A DNA stretch of 64,000 nucleotides from Mariprofundus sp. UBA1536 (GCA_002323245.1 DCPU01000016.1:117591-181590), one strand, 5' to 3'; positions 51,381 through 59,592 are shown, counted from the first letter of the stretch. Translations and numbers: made by a program. Notes: a model not told the origin generated them from the letters alone.

Positions 51381-51845
51381 ATGTTGCTGGAGCTCGATTT
51401 TCGCGCAGGCAATATTGATGATATTGAGGCTGTATTTGCTTTGAACCGGACTGTGTTTGATGAGGCGTGGTCGAAGCAAGCCATGCTGCAATCATTACAA
51501 GTGGGTTATGATTTGTTTGTGTGTTGGCACAGCGAAACACTGGTGGGTTATGTGCTCAGTCAGGATATTTTGTTTGAGGTGCAAGTGATGCAAATTTCCG
51601 TAGCTCCAACGCATCGACGCCAAGGAATTGCTAAAACATTGCTCAATATGCTGATTCAAGATAAAGCTGATTATGATGTAGTGATGCTTGAAGTGCGTGC
51701 TTCGAATATTGCGGCGCAACGTTTTTACGAAAGTTTGGGTTTTTCGCAGGTCGGTAAACGACCAAAGTATTACAGCCCAACGCCAACCTTGGCCGCTGAA
51801 GACGCCATTCTTTTTAATTTTTGTCCGCAAGTTCAGTCATGTTGA
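51381..51845 (+). CDS. rimI: ribosomal-protein-alanine N-acetyltransferase RimI
   Basis: GNAT acetyltransferase of 154 residues from ATG 51381; TTG 51348 with AAGGAG is an alternative start. The acetyl-CoA loop is VAPTHRRQGIAKTLLN, and LEVRASNIAAQRFYESLGFSQVGKRPKYY is the usual RimI ending in parts (ASNIAAQRFYESLGF; KRPKYY). RimI acetylates the N-terminus of protein S18. It lies between topA and ubiC with overlaps. Confidence 0.88.
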   Translation: MLLELDFRAGNIDDIEAVFALNRTVFDEAWSKQAMLQSLQVGYDLFVCWHSETLVGYVLSQDILFEVQVMQISVAPTHRRQGIAKTLLNMLIQDKADYDVVMLEVRASNIAAQRFYESLGFSQVGKRPKYYSPTPTLAAEDAILFNFCPQVQSC

Positions 51846-52405
51846 TGTCGGGAATTTTGGCGCGTGAGTCTTGGTTGGAAGCGCCGTCCTGGCGGGCGAC
51901 AGATACTGGTCAAATTGCCTCGGATTTGCAGTGTGATGTGCTGACGGTAACCACCTCGCTGACGCGATTTTTGGAAAAGAAGTACCAGTTACGTTTGGAA
52001 GTGTTTGTGCATGAGCAGTTTATTGATGCGCCCACTGTCGTAGAAGCAACATTATTGAATATCGACACATCGTCGCGTTGTTTGCGCCGTAAAGTGTCGC
52101 TGCTTTTTCGTAAAGAAAGCATGTTTGATGCTGAATCGGTATTACCCTTGGATGTATTGCCCACCACGTTGATGGCGGAGCTTGAAGCAGGGCAGCGGCC
52201 GCTGGCAAATTTATTGTCGGATCGTGGTTTGTCGCTTTCTCGCACAGATTTAAGTATCGCGCATATTCAAGGCCCGAGCATTTATGAGCATTTATGGGCA
52301 AGGCGCTCTGTGTTGCGCTCAGAATCAGGGGCAACTGCCTTGGTCACAGAGGTGTTTCACGAAACATTTTGGCGGAAGTTGCATTATCTCTGCCAAAGCA
52401 TGTGA
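51839..52405 (+). CDS. ubiC: chorismate lyase-like protein (UbiC)
   Basis: UbiC cleaves chorismate to 4-hydroxybenzoate, the first step of ubiquinone synthesis. From ATG 51839 the protein has 188 residues. The layout SWLEAPSWR, LTRFLEKKYQLRLEV, RCLRRKVSLL and the final LWARRSVLRSES...ALVTEVFHETFW fits UbiC, although overall conservation is weak. It overlaps rimI by seven bases. Confidence 0.65.
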   Translation: MLMSGILARESWLEAPSWRATDTGQIASDLQCDVLTVTTSLTRFLEKKYQLRLEVFVHEQFIDAPTVVEATLLNIDTSSRCLRRKVSLLFRKESMFDAESVLPLDVLPTTLMAELEAGQRPLANLLSDRGLSLSRTDLSIAHIQGPSIYEHLWARRSVLRSESGATALVTEVFHETFWRKLHYLCQSM

Positions 52406-52475
52406 AGGCTAAAATGCAAAAAGTGAGACTAAGGCGCAAAGCATTGGCGTAAAGTGCGTGGATATGGGCAGATAA

Positions 52476-52503
52476 TTGACACTAGGGCGGCGCTCTTTAT
52501 CGT
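52476..52503 (+). promoter_or_regulatory. possible sigma-70 promoter for the yfgM-like/bamB/der genes
   Basis: TTGACA at 52476 and TATCGT at 52498, with a 16-base spacer, lie 41 bases before the start of the YfgM-like gene in the only real gap (138 bases) of this run. The -35 box is perfect and the -10 box has four of six consensus bases. Confidence 0.4.
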
Positions 52504-52543
52504 GTCGCAACAATTTAATGGCTTTTAAGCAAGGGAAAATCCT

Positions 52544-53203
52544 GTGAAGACAAAGAAAGAAAACGAAAACATCATTGAGAATTTAGTCAGCGCTGAAGAT
52601 ATCGTTGAGCTTAAACGCGACATGCAAAGCGCGAAAGTTGCCGACTGGCTACACAAAAACCAACAGCAAATCATTGCTGGGGCTGTGGTATTTGTGTTGG
52701 TGATTATCGGCGCATCACTTTGGAAAGAGCAACGTGTAGCCCAGCGTGAAGCTGCGGCGTTGGCCTATATGCAAGCTACAAACATCAAAGATGCGACTGA
52801 GCGTAATGCCATGCTCGAAGCTGTGCGCGCCAACTACCCCGATTCGGGTTATGCCTTACTGGCAGCTATGCAACAAAGCAAAGCTGAAGACGTGGCTGTG
52901 AAAAAAGAAAGCCTAACCTTGCTAATCAACAGCAAAAGTGCCCCGGAATTAAAATGGCAAGCACAATTGGATTTGGCAGAGTTGTTGATTCATGAAGGTG
53001 AATTGGCAGAAGCGGCTGAAGTACTAAAAGAGCGTGTAGGCAAACATTACGAACAAGAGCGTTTCTATTTATTGTCACGCACCACCAACGATGCGGCGAA
53101 AAAAGCAGAGTGGATTCAAAAATCATTGGATGCGGAATCCCATGATAATGATTTAACAGCAGCACTAGAGGCTGAATTGGCTTCGCTGCAAGCAGCACAA
53201 TAA
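52544..53203 (+). CDS. YfgM-like TPR membrane protein
   Basis: The 219-residue protein starts at GTG 52544. It has a cytoplasmic N-terminus, one membrane helix (about 44-62, IIAGAVVFVLVIIGASLW) and a periplasmic helical TPR-like domain (WQAQLDLAELLIHEGELAEAAEVL). YfgM links the Sec translocon with periplasmic chaperones, and it is usually encoded directly before bamB and der, as here. Confidence 0.85.
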   Translation: MKTKKENENIIENLVSAEDIVELKRDMQSAKVADWLHKNQQQIIAGAVVFVLVIIGASLWKEQRVAQREAAALAYMQATNIKDATERNAMLEAVRANYPDSGYALLAAMQQSKAEDVAVKKESLTLLINSKSAPELKWQAQLDLAELLIHEGELAEAAEVLKERVGKHYEQERFYLLSRTTNDAAKKAEWIQKSLDAESHDNDLTAALEAELASLQAAQ

Positions 53204-53204
53204 C

Positions 53205-54353
53205 GTGAAACTAACCCATGCTATTGCAGCGCTTGGATGTGTGGGTGTTTGCATGATTACGCAATTTTCGCCTGTAGATGCCATAGCTGCCCAATCACCT
53301 GAGATTCACCAAGTTTGGTCAGTGGATGTTGACCAGCGCCCTCCCAATGCGCCCATTGCATTAAGCACACCTGCGGTTGTGAACACGGCAGATGATACTT
53401 TGTTGGTATTGGCCGCAAGGGATAAATTCGTGCATGTTTATAATCTAGAAGGTGATGATGTTCGTCGCATTGCTATTGAAGCACCATCGGATTCTGGCGC
53501 TTTATTACTTAGCAATGGTTTGGTTGTGGTCGGCGATATTGATGGTCGCATCTATGGTATCGACCCCATTGCGGGTGTCGTGGCTTGGCAAGTGCAGTTG
53601 ACCGCTTCTTTCACCAATACGCCTGTGGCTTTAGGTGATGATTTTCTAGTGCAAACCAACGATAACTTTATTTATTACTTCACAGCTGCGGGTGAGAAGA
53701 AGTGGAGTTATGCCGGTCAAAACAGTGTGTTAAGTTTGTACTTGAGTTCAACGCCTTTGGTGGCGGGCAATCGTATTTTTGCTGTTCAAAGCAATGGTGA
53801 TTGCGTGGCTTTAAAAGCCGATAGTGGTGATTTGTTGTGGAAACGTCAGTTGCTAATGTCCAACAACTCATCAGTGCTTACCGAAATGAAAGCGCCTTTG
53901 GCAACGCCTTTGTTGTTGGATACATTAAATATGAATGGCGAGTCCGTGAGCGATGTGCTTCTGGTGCCGTTTTATCAGGGCGAATTGCATGCGCTCAGCG
54001 CCAGCGACGGCAGTGAATTGTTTAGTGTGCCTACTTCCATCAAATCTTCACCGTTATTATGGGGTGGTATGATGTATCTTGCGGACAGTGAAGGGTATAT
54101 TCATGCCTATCACCGTGATAAGGGACTTCGTGCCTGGAGTAAAAAAATATCCAGCACTGAATTGCTTGGTCCAGTATTATGGCAAGAGCGTTTGTGGGTT
54201 GCTGATAAGCAAGGCAATGTTTTAGTTTTAAATGCAGATGGTGAAGTGCAAGCGCAGACAACAGTTGTTGGCCGTATCGCGCGTTTGCCGCAGGTAACAA
54301 CAGAAGGTGTCGTGATTCGCACAGAACGTGGTGTCATGGTTAAGGTGCAATAA
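53205..54353 (+). CDS. bamB: outer-membrane assembly protein BamB
   Basis: BamB is the beta-propeller subunit of the BAM complex. The 382-residue protein starts at GTG 53205 and has a signal peptide and PQQ-like repeats such as GRIYGIDPIAGVVAWQVQL, VALKADSGDLLWKRQL, LHALSASDGSELF and IHAYHRDKGLRAWSK. A clear lipobox is not seen: the cysteines at residues 12 and 16 lie in the signal. It ends directly before der. Confidence 0.88.
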   Translation: MKLTHAIAALGCVGVCMITQFSPVDAIAAQSPEIHQVWSVDVDQRPPNAPIALSTPAVVNTADDTLLVLAARDKFVHVYNLEGDDVRRIAIEAPSDSGALLLSNGLVVVGDIDGRIYGIDPIAGVVAWQVQLTASFTNTPVALGDDFLVQTNDNFIYYFTAAGEKKWSYAGQNSVLSLYLSSTPLVAGNRIFAVQSNGDCVALKADSGDLLWKRQLLMSNNSSVLTEMKAPLATPLLLDTLNMNGESVSDVLLVPFYQGELHALSASDGSELFSVPTSIKSSPLLWGGMMYLADSEGYIHAYHRDKGLRAWSKKISSTELLGPVLWQERLWVADKQGNVLVLNADGEVQAQTTVVGRIARLPQVTTEGVVIRTERGVMVKVQ

Positions 54354-55733
54354 ATGTTTGATCGCGTATTACCAGTTATTGCTATTGTCGGCCGCCCTAA
54401 TGTTGGTAAATCAACATTGTTTAATCGTATTATCAAAAAACGCCAAGCTATTGTTGGCGATCGCCCGGGTGTGACAGTTGACCGCCTTGAAGTGGAATTT
54501 CGCATTGGTGATGAGCTTTGCGTGCTTGTGGATACCGGTGGTATTGGTGAATCGCAGCATGGTGAAATGCAATACGCCATTGATATGCAAGTTGAAGCTG
54601 CGCTGGATGTTGCCGATGTGGTAATGTTTGCTGTGGATGCGCTTGCTGGCGTGACCCCTGTAGATCACGCCATTGCGCAAAAGCTACGCAAAGCTGGTCG
54701 CCCTGTGATTATGGTGGTGAACAAAGCTGAAAACCCAGACTTAGCCACTGACTTTTTTGCGCTTGGTATGGGTGAACCTTTGCCTGTTTCAGCGGCTCAC
54801 GGTCAAGGTATGTTGCCATTGATGGCAGCGCTGGCCAAAGCCATCCCAAGGTATGATATCAAAGATGCGCCAAGTGAAATTAAACCTTCTGCCCGTATCA
54901 CTGTGATTGGTCGCCCGAATGTAGGTAAATCAACATTGATTAATGCATGGCTTGGTAAAGAGCGTATGGTGGTAAGCCCGATTGCAGGTACCACGCGTGA
55001 TGCGATTGACTCCGACCTTCCTTACGGCGATGGCTTTATTCGCCTTGTCGATACTGCTGGTCAACGCAAATCAGGTCGCATCAGTGATGTGATTGAATTT
55101 GTAGCCAGGGTGAAAGCTGTGCAAGCATTTCGCCGAGCTGATGCAGCGGTGATGGTACTTGATGGTGGCGAAGGCATTGTGGAACAAGACATGCGTTTGA
55201 TGCAATTGGCCCAGGATGAAGGTTGCGCCTTGATTGTTGCTGTCAACAAAGTGGACTTGCTTACAGAAGAAGAATGGAAGTATTTTGCAGAGCGTTTGAA
55301 TTTCCGTATGCGCGGCATGACTGAAATTCCAGTGTATCGTATTGCAGCCAAACACAAAAAAGGTGTGAAGAAATTGATGCAGCACGCCATCCATGCAGCC
55401 AAGTCGAATTCATTCCAAGTGAGTACTGGTGAGTTGAACCGTTGGTTAGAAGCTGCTGAGCGAAAACAATTTGCGCCAAGTGCAGAAGGCGCGATTGTGC
55501 GTTTGAAATATGCCTTACAAATTGATACCAGTCCGCCGACGTTGAAGATTTTCAGCAATCGCCCCACTGGTATCAAAGCTTCGTATATCCGTTATTTGGA
55601 GCAGGATTTCCGTCAACACTTTAGGCTTCCTGGTGTGCCTGTGCGCTTGCGCTTTGATAAAACTGACAACCCGTATGAAGGTAAGAGCAATAGCGAAGGC
55701 AAAAGCAAGGGACGCAGCAGAAAAGACCGCTGA
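54354..55733 (+). CDS. der: ribosome-assembly GTPase Der (EngA)
   Basis: Der helps build the 50S subunit. The 459-residue protein has two GTPase domains, each with GRPNVGKST (residues about 10 and 185), DTGG/DTAGQ and NKAE/NKVD. A KH-like C-terminal domain (LKYALQIDTSPPTLKIFSN) and a basic tail rich in Ser/Lys/Gly follow. It has the normal two-domain layout and overlaps ratA by one base. Confidence 0.96.
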   Translation: MFDRVLPVIAIVGRPNVGKSTLFNRIIKKRQAIVGDRPGVTVDRLEVEFRIGDELCVLVDTGGIGESQHGEMQYAIDMQVEAALDVADVVMFAVDALAGVTPVDHAIAQKLRKAGRPVIMVVNKAENPDLATDFFALGMGEPLPVSAAHGQGMLPLMAALAKAIPRYDIKDAPSEIKPSARITVIGRPNVGKSTLINAWLGKERMVVSPIAGTTRDAIDSDLPYGDGFIRLVDTAGQRKSGRISDVIEFVARVKAVQAFRRADAAVMVLDGGEGIVEQDMRLMQLAQDEGCALIVAVNKVDLLTEEEWKYFAERLNFRMRGMTEIPVYRIAAKHKKGVKKLMQHAIHAAKSNSFQVSTGELNRWLEAAERKQFAPSAEGAIVRLKYALQIDTSPPTLKIFSNRPTGIKASYIRYLEQDFRQHFRLPGVPVRLRFDKTDNPYEGKSNSEGKSKGRSRKDR

Positions 55734-56167
55734 TGCATTGCTTCGAGGAAACAAGGGTTATCGATGTCTCTGCCCAAACCATGTACAATTTGGTGATGGA
55801 TATTGAAGCGTATCCAGCCTTTGTTCCTTGGGTTTCACATACAACTATTTTATCACTGGGTGAATCTGAATTACGCGCTGAAGTTGGCATTGATTTGGCT
55901 GGCTTAAAACACGCCTTTAAAACCATCGATCGATTCACACCTAATAGCCGCGTGGAAATTGAGCTGCTTAGTGGTCCTTTTCGTTTTCTCGAAAGCACGT
56001 GGTCGTTTGAAGCTTTGGCTGAGAAGCGATGCCAGGTGTCTTTTGCCATTGAATTCGAGTTTGAAAGCGCATTTTTAGATATGGTTGCCTCACCCTTGTT
56101 TGGTGCAGCCTGCAAAACCATGGTCAAAACATTCGAACGCCGCGCCCACAGTTTGGAACATAAATGA
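55733..56167 (+). CDS. ratA: RatA/COQ10-type START-domain protein
   Basis: The 144-residue protein has the polyketide cyclase/START fold: MYNLVMDIEAYPAFVPWVS, GLKHAFKTIDRF and SPLFGAACKTMVKTFERRA. Homologues bind ubiquinone (COQ10) or, as RatA in E. coli, are reported to block ribosome subunit joining. It is followed by ratB, the usual arrangement. Confidence 0.9.
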   Translation: MHCFEETRVIDVSAQTMYNLVMDIEAYPAFVPWVSHTTILSLGESELRAEVGIDLAGLKHAFKTIDRFTPNSRVEIELLSGPFRFLESTWSFEALAEKRCQVSFAIEFEFESAFLDMVASPLFGAACKTMVKTFERRAHSLEHK

Positions 56168-56191
56168 TGGGCTTGTCGATTGGGGGAACCT

Positions 56192-56503
56192 ATGCACATT
56201 AGTATTGTATACGCCATGCCGCATGAGCAGTGGATAGAAGAGATGGATGTGCCCGATGGTTGCACGGTTGAAGCTGCCATTGATATGTCTTCTGTACCTT
56301 CGAAATATCCTGAAGTCGATCTCTCTGTAAATAAGGTGGGTATATTCGCTAAGCTGGTGAAGCTTGATCAAGAGCTTCAAGAAGGCGAGCGCATTGAGAT
56401 TTATCGCGGACTTCCTGCTAAACCACGCAGTGCGCATGCAGTTGAAGATAAAAAAGACCGCATTCGCGCCAAGAAAGAGCGGGTTCAAAGCGAAGAAAGC
56501 TAA
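56192..56503 (+). CDS. ratB: RatB/RnfH-family ubiquitin-like protein
   Basis: ATG 56192 (GGGGGAACC upstream) gives 103 residues with a beta-grasp fold: ISIVYAMPHEQW, VGIFAKLVKLDQELQEGERIEIYRGL in parts (VGIFAKLVKLDQ; GERIEIYRGL). The charged tail KDRIRAKKERVQ follows. Its partner ratA is 24 bases upstream. A 48-base stretch near its end (56441-56488) is repeated exactly at 63912-63959 in a broken second copy, so this gene marks the left edge of the island. Confidence 0.9.
   Translation: MHISIVYAMPHEQWIEEMDVPDGCTVEAAIDMSSVPSKYPEVDLSVNKVGIFAKLVKLDQELQEGERIEIYRGLPAKPRSAHAVEDKKDRIRAKKERVQSEES
56441..56488 (+). repeat. 48-bp direct repeat, left copy (in ratB)
   Basis: GTTGAAGATAAAAAAGACCG continuing to GGGTTCAA is identical over 48 bases to 63912-63959. 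The bases on both sides differ by scattered changes. The repeat brackets 7.4 kb of accessory DNA and looks like an attachment- or crossover-type site. Confidence 0.8.
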
Positions 56504-56696
56504 ATGCTAATACCGTTTATTCATTCCTACCAAGAGTGGTAATCCAGCACCTTAAAAAGTGACTGTAATTAAAGCCGCATCAAGATTTCTGAGTAATATT
56601 GTTTATCCATAAACAACGGCCGAATTGCCCTATCCATTTAAATATCCGAATTAGAGACTGTTGGGTGACTTTTATCCTGCGTCTGTAGTGTTAAAT

Positions 56697-56869
56697 TGAA
56701 TCGCCCCCGAATTGCCAGAGACCTAAGAGCGTGACAAAATAGCTCGAAGGAGATTTAAATGAGTGGCAAGCGATACCTAGAAGAATTTAAGATTGAAGCA
56801 GTAAAACAGGTTGTTGATAGAGGCCACTCGGTTGCATCAGTTGCAACTAGACTGGGCGTTACAACCAAG
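56697..56869 (+). mobile_element. IS3-family remnant: left end and truncated orfA
   Basis: TGAATCGCCCCCGAATTGCC at 56697 resembles IS3-family left inverted ends. ATG 56759 (AAGGAG upstream) then opens MSGKRYLEEFKIEAVKQVVD and RGHSVASVATRLGVTTKN, the start of an IS3 orfA with its helix-turn-helix. The frame is cut at 56869 by a hairpin repeat. No orfB, DDE domain or right end is found. The 255 bases between ratB and this ORF hold nothing else I recognise. Confidence 0.65.
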
Positions 56870-56924
56870 AATCAATGGGGTCAGACTAAATCAATGAAAT
56901 CAATCGAGTCTGACCCCATTGATT
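56870..56924. repeat. hairpin repeat with GGGGTCAGACT arms
   Basis: AATCAATGGGGTCAGACT (56870-56887) is the exact mirror of AGTCTGACCCCATTGATT (56907-56924), with a 19-base loop. The arm core GGGGTCAG is shared with the A and B repeats of this island (GGGGTCGG, GGGTCAGG). It is a REP-like or MITE-like unit inserted in the IS3 remnant. Confidence 0.7.
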
Positions 56925-56991
56925 TGTTTGGCGGAACGTGGAGCATAGGAAATATTTTTGATGCGTTGAGGCTCTCCAAGGAGCCTTGCCA

Positions 56992-57267
56992 ATGAAGGCT
57001 TATCAAGTAATAGCACTGCTTATTGGATTTTCATCAATTGCGATAGCTATCGGCATATCTGGACACTCTGAACTGCTGAAAAATATTCTTTTCCCAATTT
57101 TCATATTTGTTTGGGGCTATGTGATGGTACGAAGCTCCAAAGATGGAAATATACCGAAGCCATTAGTATTTATTACAAAAGTTAGAAGTCGGTCGGAGGC
57201 AATCATTTGGGGTTGGTTATTCTTGTCGGTAGTCATTTGTGCATATCTCATATTCCTTCTGCGGTAA
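56992..57267 (+). CDS. small membrane protein, possible immunity-type gene
   Basis: ATG 56992 (CAAGGAG upstream) gives 91 residues with three membrane helices (about 5-20, 28-47 and 70-90). No family is recognised. It lies just before the Y1 transposase element and, beyond it, the Rhs fragment. Small membrane proteins with this layout occur as immunity genes beside Rhs toxins, but no toxin domain can be recognised immediately upstream. Confidence 0.55.
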   Translation: MKAYQVIALLIGFSSIAIAIGISGHSELLKNILFPIFIFVWGYVMVRSSKDGNIPKPLVFITKVRSRSEAIIWGWLFLSVVICAYLIFLLR

Positions 57268-57280
57268 AACACATATGAAT

Positions 57281-58027
57281 GAAATTCCGGGGACACAATA
57301 CTTAATTATTGACGATTGAGGCATTAAAAGTCATTTTACTGCTATGGCGAGAATAGCAAGAGTGGTAGTTCCGGGAGTTCCCCATCATGTGACGCAGCGA
57401 GGCAATCGCAGGATGGAGACATTCTTCGATGACGAAGACTATGAGGTGTACCTTCGTTTAATGCGTGAGTGGTGTGATGCTGCTGGTATTGAGGTGTGGG
57501 CATATTGCTTGATGCCAAACCATGTGCATTTGATAGTAGTGCCTGAGAGCGAGGACAGTTTAGCTAAGGGGATTGGTGAGGCGCATCGACGGTATACTCG
57601 GCATATCAACTTCAAGAAGATCTGGAAGGGTTATCTCTGGCAAGGTCGTTTTGCCTCATTTCCGATGGATGAGGATTACTTGCTGGCAGCTTGCAGATAT
57701 GTTGAGCTGAACCCGGTAAGGGCAAAGATGTGCGCACGTCCTGAAGAGTATCGGTGGAGTAGCGCGACCGCGCATTTGACAGGGAAAGACGATCCGCTTG
57801 TGAAAGTGAAACCGATGCTTGAGCGCGTGAGTAACTGGGATGAACTTCTTGCAAGTGGTGATCAGAAGTTATTTGACGATGTACGTATGCATGAGAGAAC
57901 GGGCAGGCCGTTGGGAGGGGAAAGTTTTATGGAAAGAGTTTCATCGCTGGTTGGGCGCGAATTGGGCAAGCAAAAGCCTGGCCCGAAGCGCAAAGATGAT
58001 AATTAAGTATTGTGTCCCCGTAATTTC
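57281..58027 (+). mobile_element. REP-associated Y1 transposase element with 29-bp inverted repeats
   Basis: The left end 57281-57309 (GAAATTCCGGGGACACAATA then CTTAATTAT) and the right end 57999-58027 are inverted repeats of 29 bases with one mismatch. The element is 747 bases and holds only the transposase gene, whose last bases overlap the right repeat. It lies directly against the broken 5' edge of an Rhs gene. Confidence 0.82.
57344..58006 (+). CDS. REP-associated tyrosine (Y1/HUH) transposase
   Basis: The 220-residue protein opens with MARIARVVVPGVPHHVTQRG, the RAYT hallmark. It has the HUH metal motif in LMPNHVHLIVVPE. The nucleophile tyrosine is probably in GEAHRRYTRHIN. YLWQGRFASFPMDEDYLL and YVELNPVRAKMC are the other family blocks. 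RAYTs cut and join single-stranded DNA at REP hairpins. It looks intact. Its right inverted repeat begins inside the last codons. Confidence 0.93.
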   Translation: MARIARVVVPGVPHHVTQRGNRRMETFFDDEDYEVYLRLMREWCDAAGIEVWAYCLMPNHVHLIVVPESEDSLAKGIGEAHRRYTRHINFKKIWKGYLWQGRFASFPMDEDYLLAACRYVELNPVRAKMCARPEEYRWSSATAHLTGKDDPLVKVKPMLERVSNWDELLASGDQKLFDDVRMHERTGRPLGGESFMERVSSLVGRELGKQKPGPKRKDDN

Positions 58028-58963
58028 AGGATTGGCAAAAAGGTCAACGGCACTTTAACACAAGGCTTCTTGTATAAAGACCAATTGAACCCCATCGCCG
58101 AGCTTGATGGCGCTGGTAATGTAGTGAGCAGGTTTGTGTATGGCTCAAAAGGCAATGTGCCTGATTATATGATTAAGGGTGGTGCTACTTACAGAATCAT
58201 AAGCGACCACTTAGGTTCACCACGCCTTGTAGTTGATGCAGCTGGAGCAGTGGTTCAGCGCATGGATTATGATGATTGGGGAAATATTACTTATGTAGAT
58301 ACTCCAGGATTTGCCGCACATGGATGTGCCAATGCAGCGGATACAGGATGTATTGGAGCTGTCCAGCCTTTTGGATTTGCGGGTGGTATTTATGATCGGG
58401 ATACAGGCCTGACAAGATTCGGGGCAAGGGATTACGACCCCGTAACAGGAAGATGGACTGCGAAAGATCCGATCAAGTTCGCAGGCGGTGATTCCAACCT
58501 GTATGGCTATGTGCTGGGTGATCCGGTTAATTTGATTGATATGAATGGGCTTGAGACTTATGGGGTTTCACTTAATTTGACGGGCGGGGCTGGTGTTGGA
58601 ACAACACATGGAGTCTTTGTCGGATTCGATAATAATGGTGGATTTGATGTCCAAGTTACTCACGGTGTTGGTCAGTTTTCTGGTGCAGCGGGAAGCGTGA
58701 CTCTTAACTATGAAAGAACGAACGCTTCCTCAGTATCAGATTTGACTGGCAATGGAGGCCAAGTTGGAGCATCTGGAGGAGAAGGATATGTGGTTGAAGG
58801 AGGTGTCATTACTGGGAAGGGCTACACGGGATGGTACACTGGTGTTGGAGGCGGTGCTGGAACGCCATTTGCGGCATACGGACTTGCTACGCACACTTGG
58901 AGTTTAAATGATTGGATAAGTGAAAAATTATTTGGCAAGCCTGTTGCCCAAGGGTGTGAGTAA
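58028..58963 (+). pseudogene. C-terminal part of an Rhs polymorphic toxin gene, 5' end lost
   Basis: From 58028 the frame reads Rhs core sequence: GFLYKDQLNPIAELDGAGN, YGSKGNVPDYMIKGG, SDHLGSPRLVVDAAG, TGLTRFGARDYDPVTGRWTA and the boundary motif DPVNLIDMNGLETYG. After this motif a variable domain of about 135 residues (Gly/Thr/Val-rich, beta type) ends in KPVAQGCE; I do not recognise its activity. Everything upstream (signal, repeats, most of the core) is missing and the junction is the right end of the RAYT element. The stop overlaps the next gene by one base, the usual Rhs toxin-immunity layout. Confidence 0.8.
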
Positions 58964-59313
58964 TGAATCCTTTATTTTTTGCCCTGCCTACCGTGCTTTG
59001 TTACGCAATTATCATAATAAGGCACCGTATAGTTTTACCTCTAATAAAAGAGAAGGACTTTGAACTATATAGATCAATTCTTGGTACAGCCCGGGAATCT
59101 TGGCTAGAACGGGGAGGAGACATGGGCGGTGAGGACCATAAGATTGGTTGGCATTTACATAAAGCAATTTTCCGAGGTGATCTGACGGGAGAATTCATTT
59201 CAAAAGCACAATACAAGGTGTATGTAATGGCATCGTGGGGTCTGCTTATTTTTGGTGCAGTTTTTTTTGTTTTAGCATTATGGCCAATTTTAATCATTAT
59301 TTCGGGGAGATGA
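58963..59313 (+). CDS. candidate immunity protein, two membrane helices
   Basis: The 116-residue protein starts within the stop codon of the Rhs fragment (TAATG). It has a membrane helix at each end (about 3-20 and 90-112), with a charged middle (RESWLERGGDMGGEDHK). No family is recognised. Position and coupling strongly suggest the immunity gene for the Rhs C-terminal domain. A membrane location would fit a toxin acting at or across the inner membrane. Confidence 0.65.
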   Translation: MNPLFFALPTVLCYAIIIIRHRIVLPLIKEKDFELYRSILGTARESWLERGGDMGGEDHKIGWHLHKAIFRGDLTGEFISKAQYKVYVMASWGLLIFGAVFFVLALWPILIIISGR

Positions 59314-59520
59314 AATGACCGGCGCGGGTGCGGTCAGCGGTTCGGTCAATGGAACCGTAGGCGTCACCTACGATGCCAACTTCCGTGTCGTATCAAGAAC
59401 AGTGGGCGCGACACCGATCAACTACACCTATGATGCCGATGGCCTGCTCACCGGTGCCGGTGCGCTTTCGCTCTCAAGAGATGCGCAGAACGGCCTTTTG
59501 ACAGGCACCACTCTTTCAGC
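59314..59520 (+). pseudogene. displaced Rhs core fragment
   Basis: The frame reads TGAGAVSGSVNGTVGVTYDA, INYTYDADGLLTGAGALSLS and RDAQNGLLTGTTLSA, a piece of the YD-repeat core of an Rhs protein that normally lies before the part preserved at 58028-58560. It starts right after the immunity gene and ends exactly where the first A repeat begins. It is out of order with the other fragments. Confidence 0.75.
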
Positions 59521-59578
59521 GTGAAAGGGGTCGGGTCTTGAATCTTGAAATTACAACACCCGATTTGTACACAAACAG
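59521..59578 (+). repeat. A repeat, copy 1
   Basis: A 58-base unit beginning GTGAAAGGGG and ending ACACAAACAG. TCGGGTCTTG (59531) pairs with CAACACCCGA (59554) at nine of ten positions, forming a hairpin behind a GGGG foot. It is identical to the copies at 59681 and 63537. It cuts the Rhs core fragment. The first 15 bases of a B element follow (59578-59592). Confidence 0.8.
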
Positions 59579-59592
59579 GGTCAGGCTTCTAT

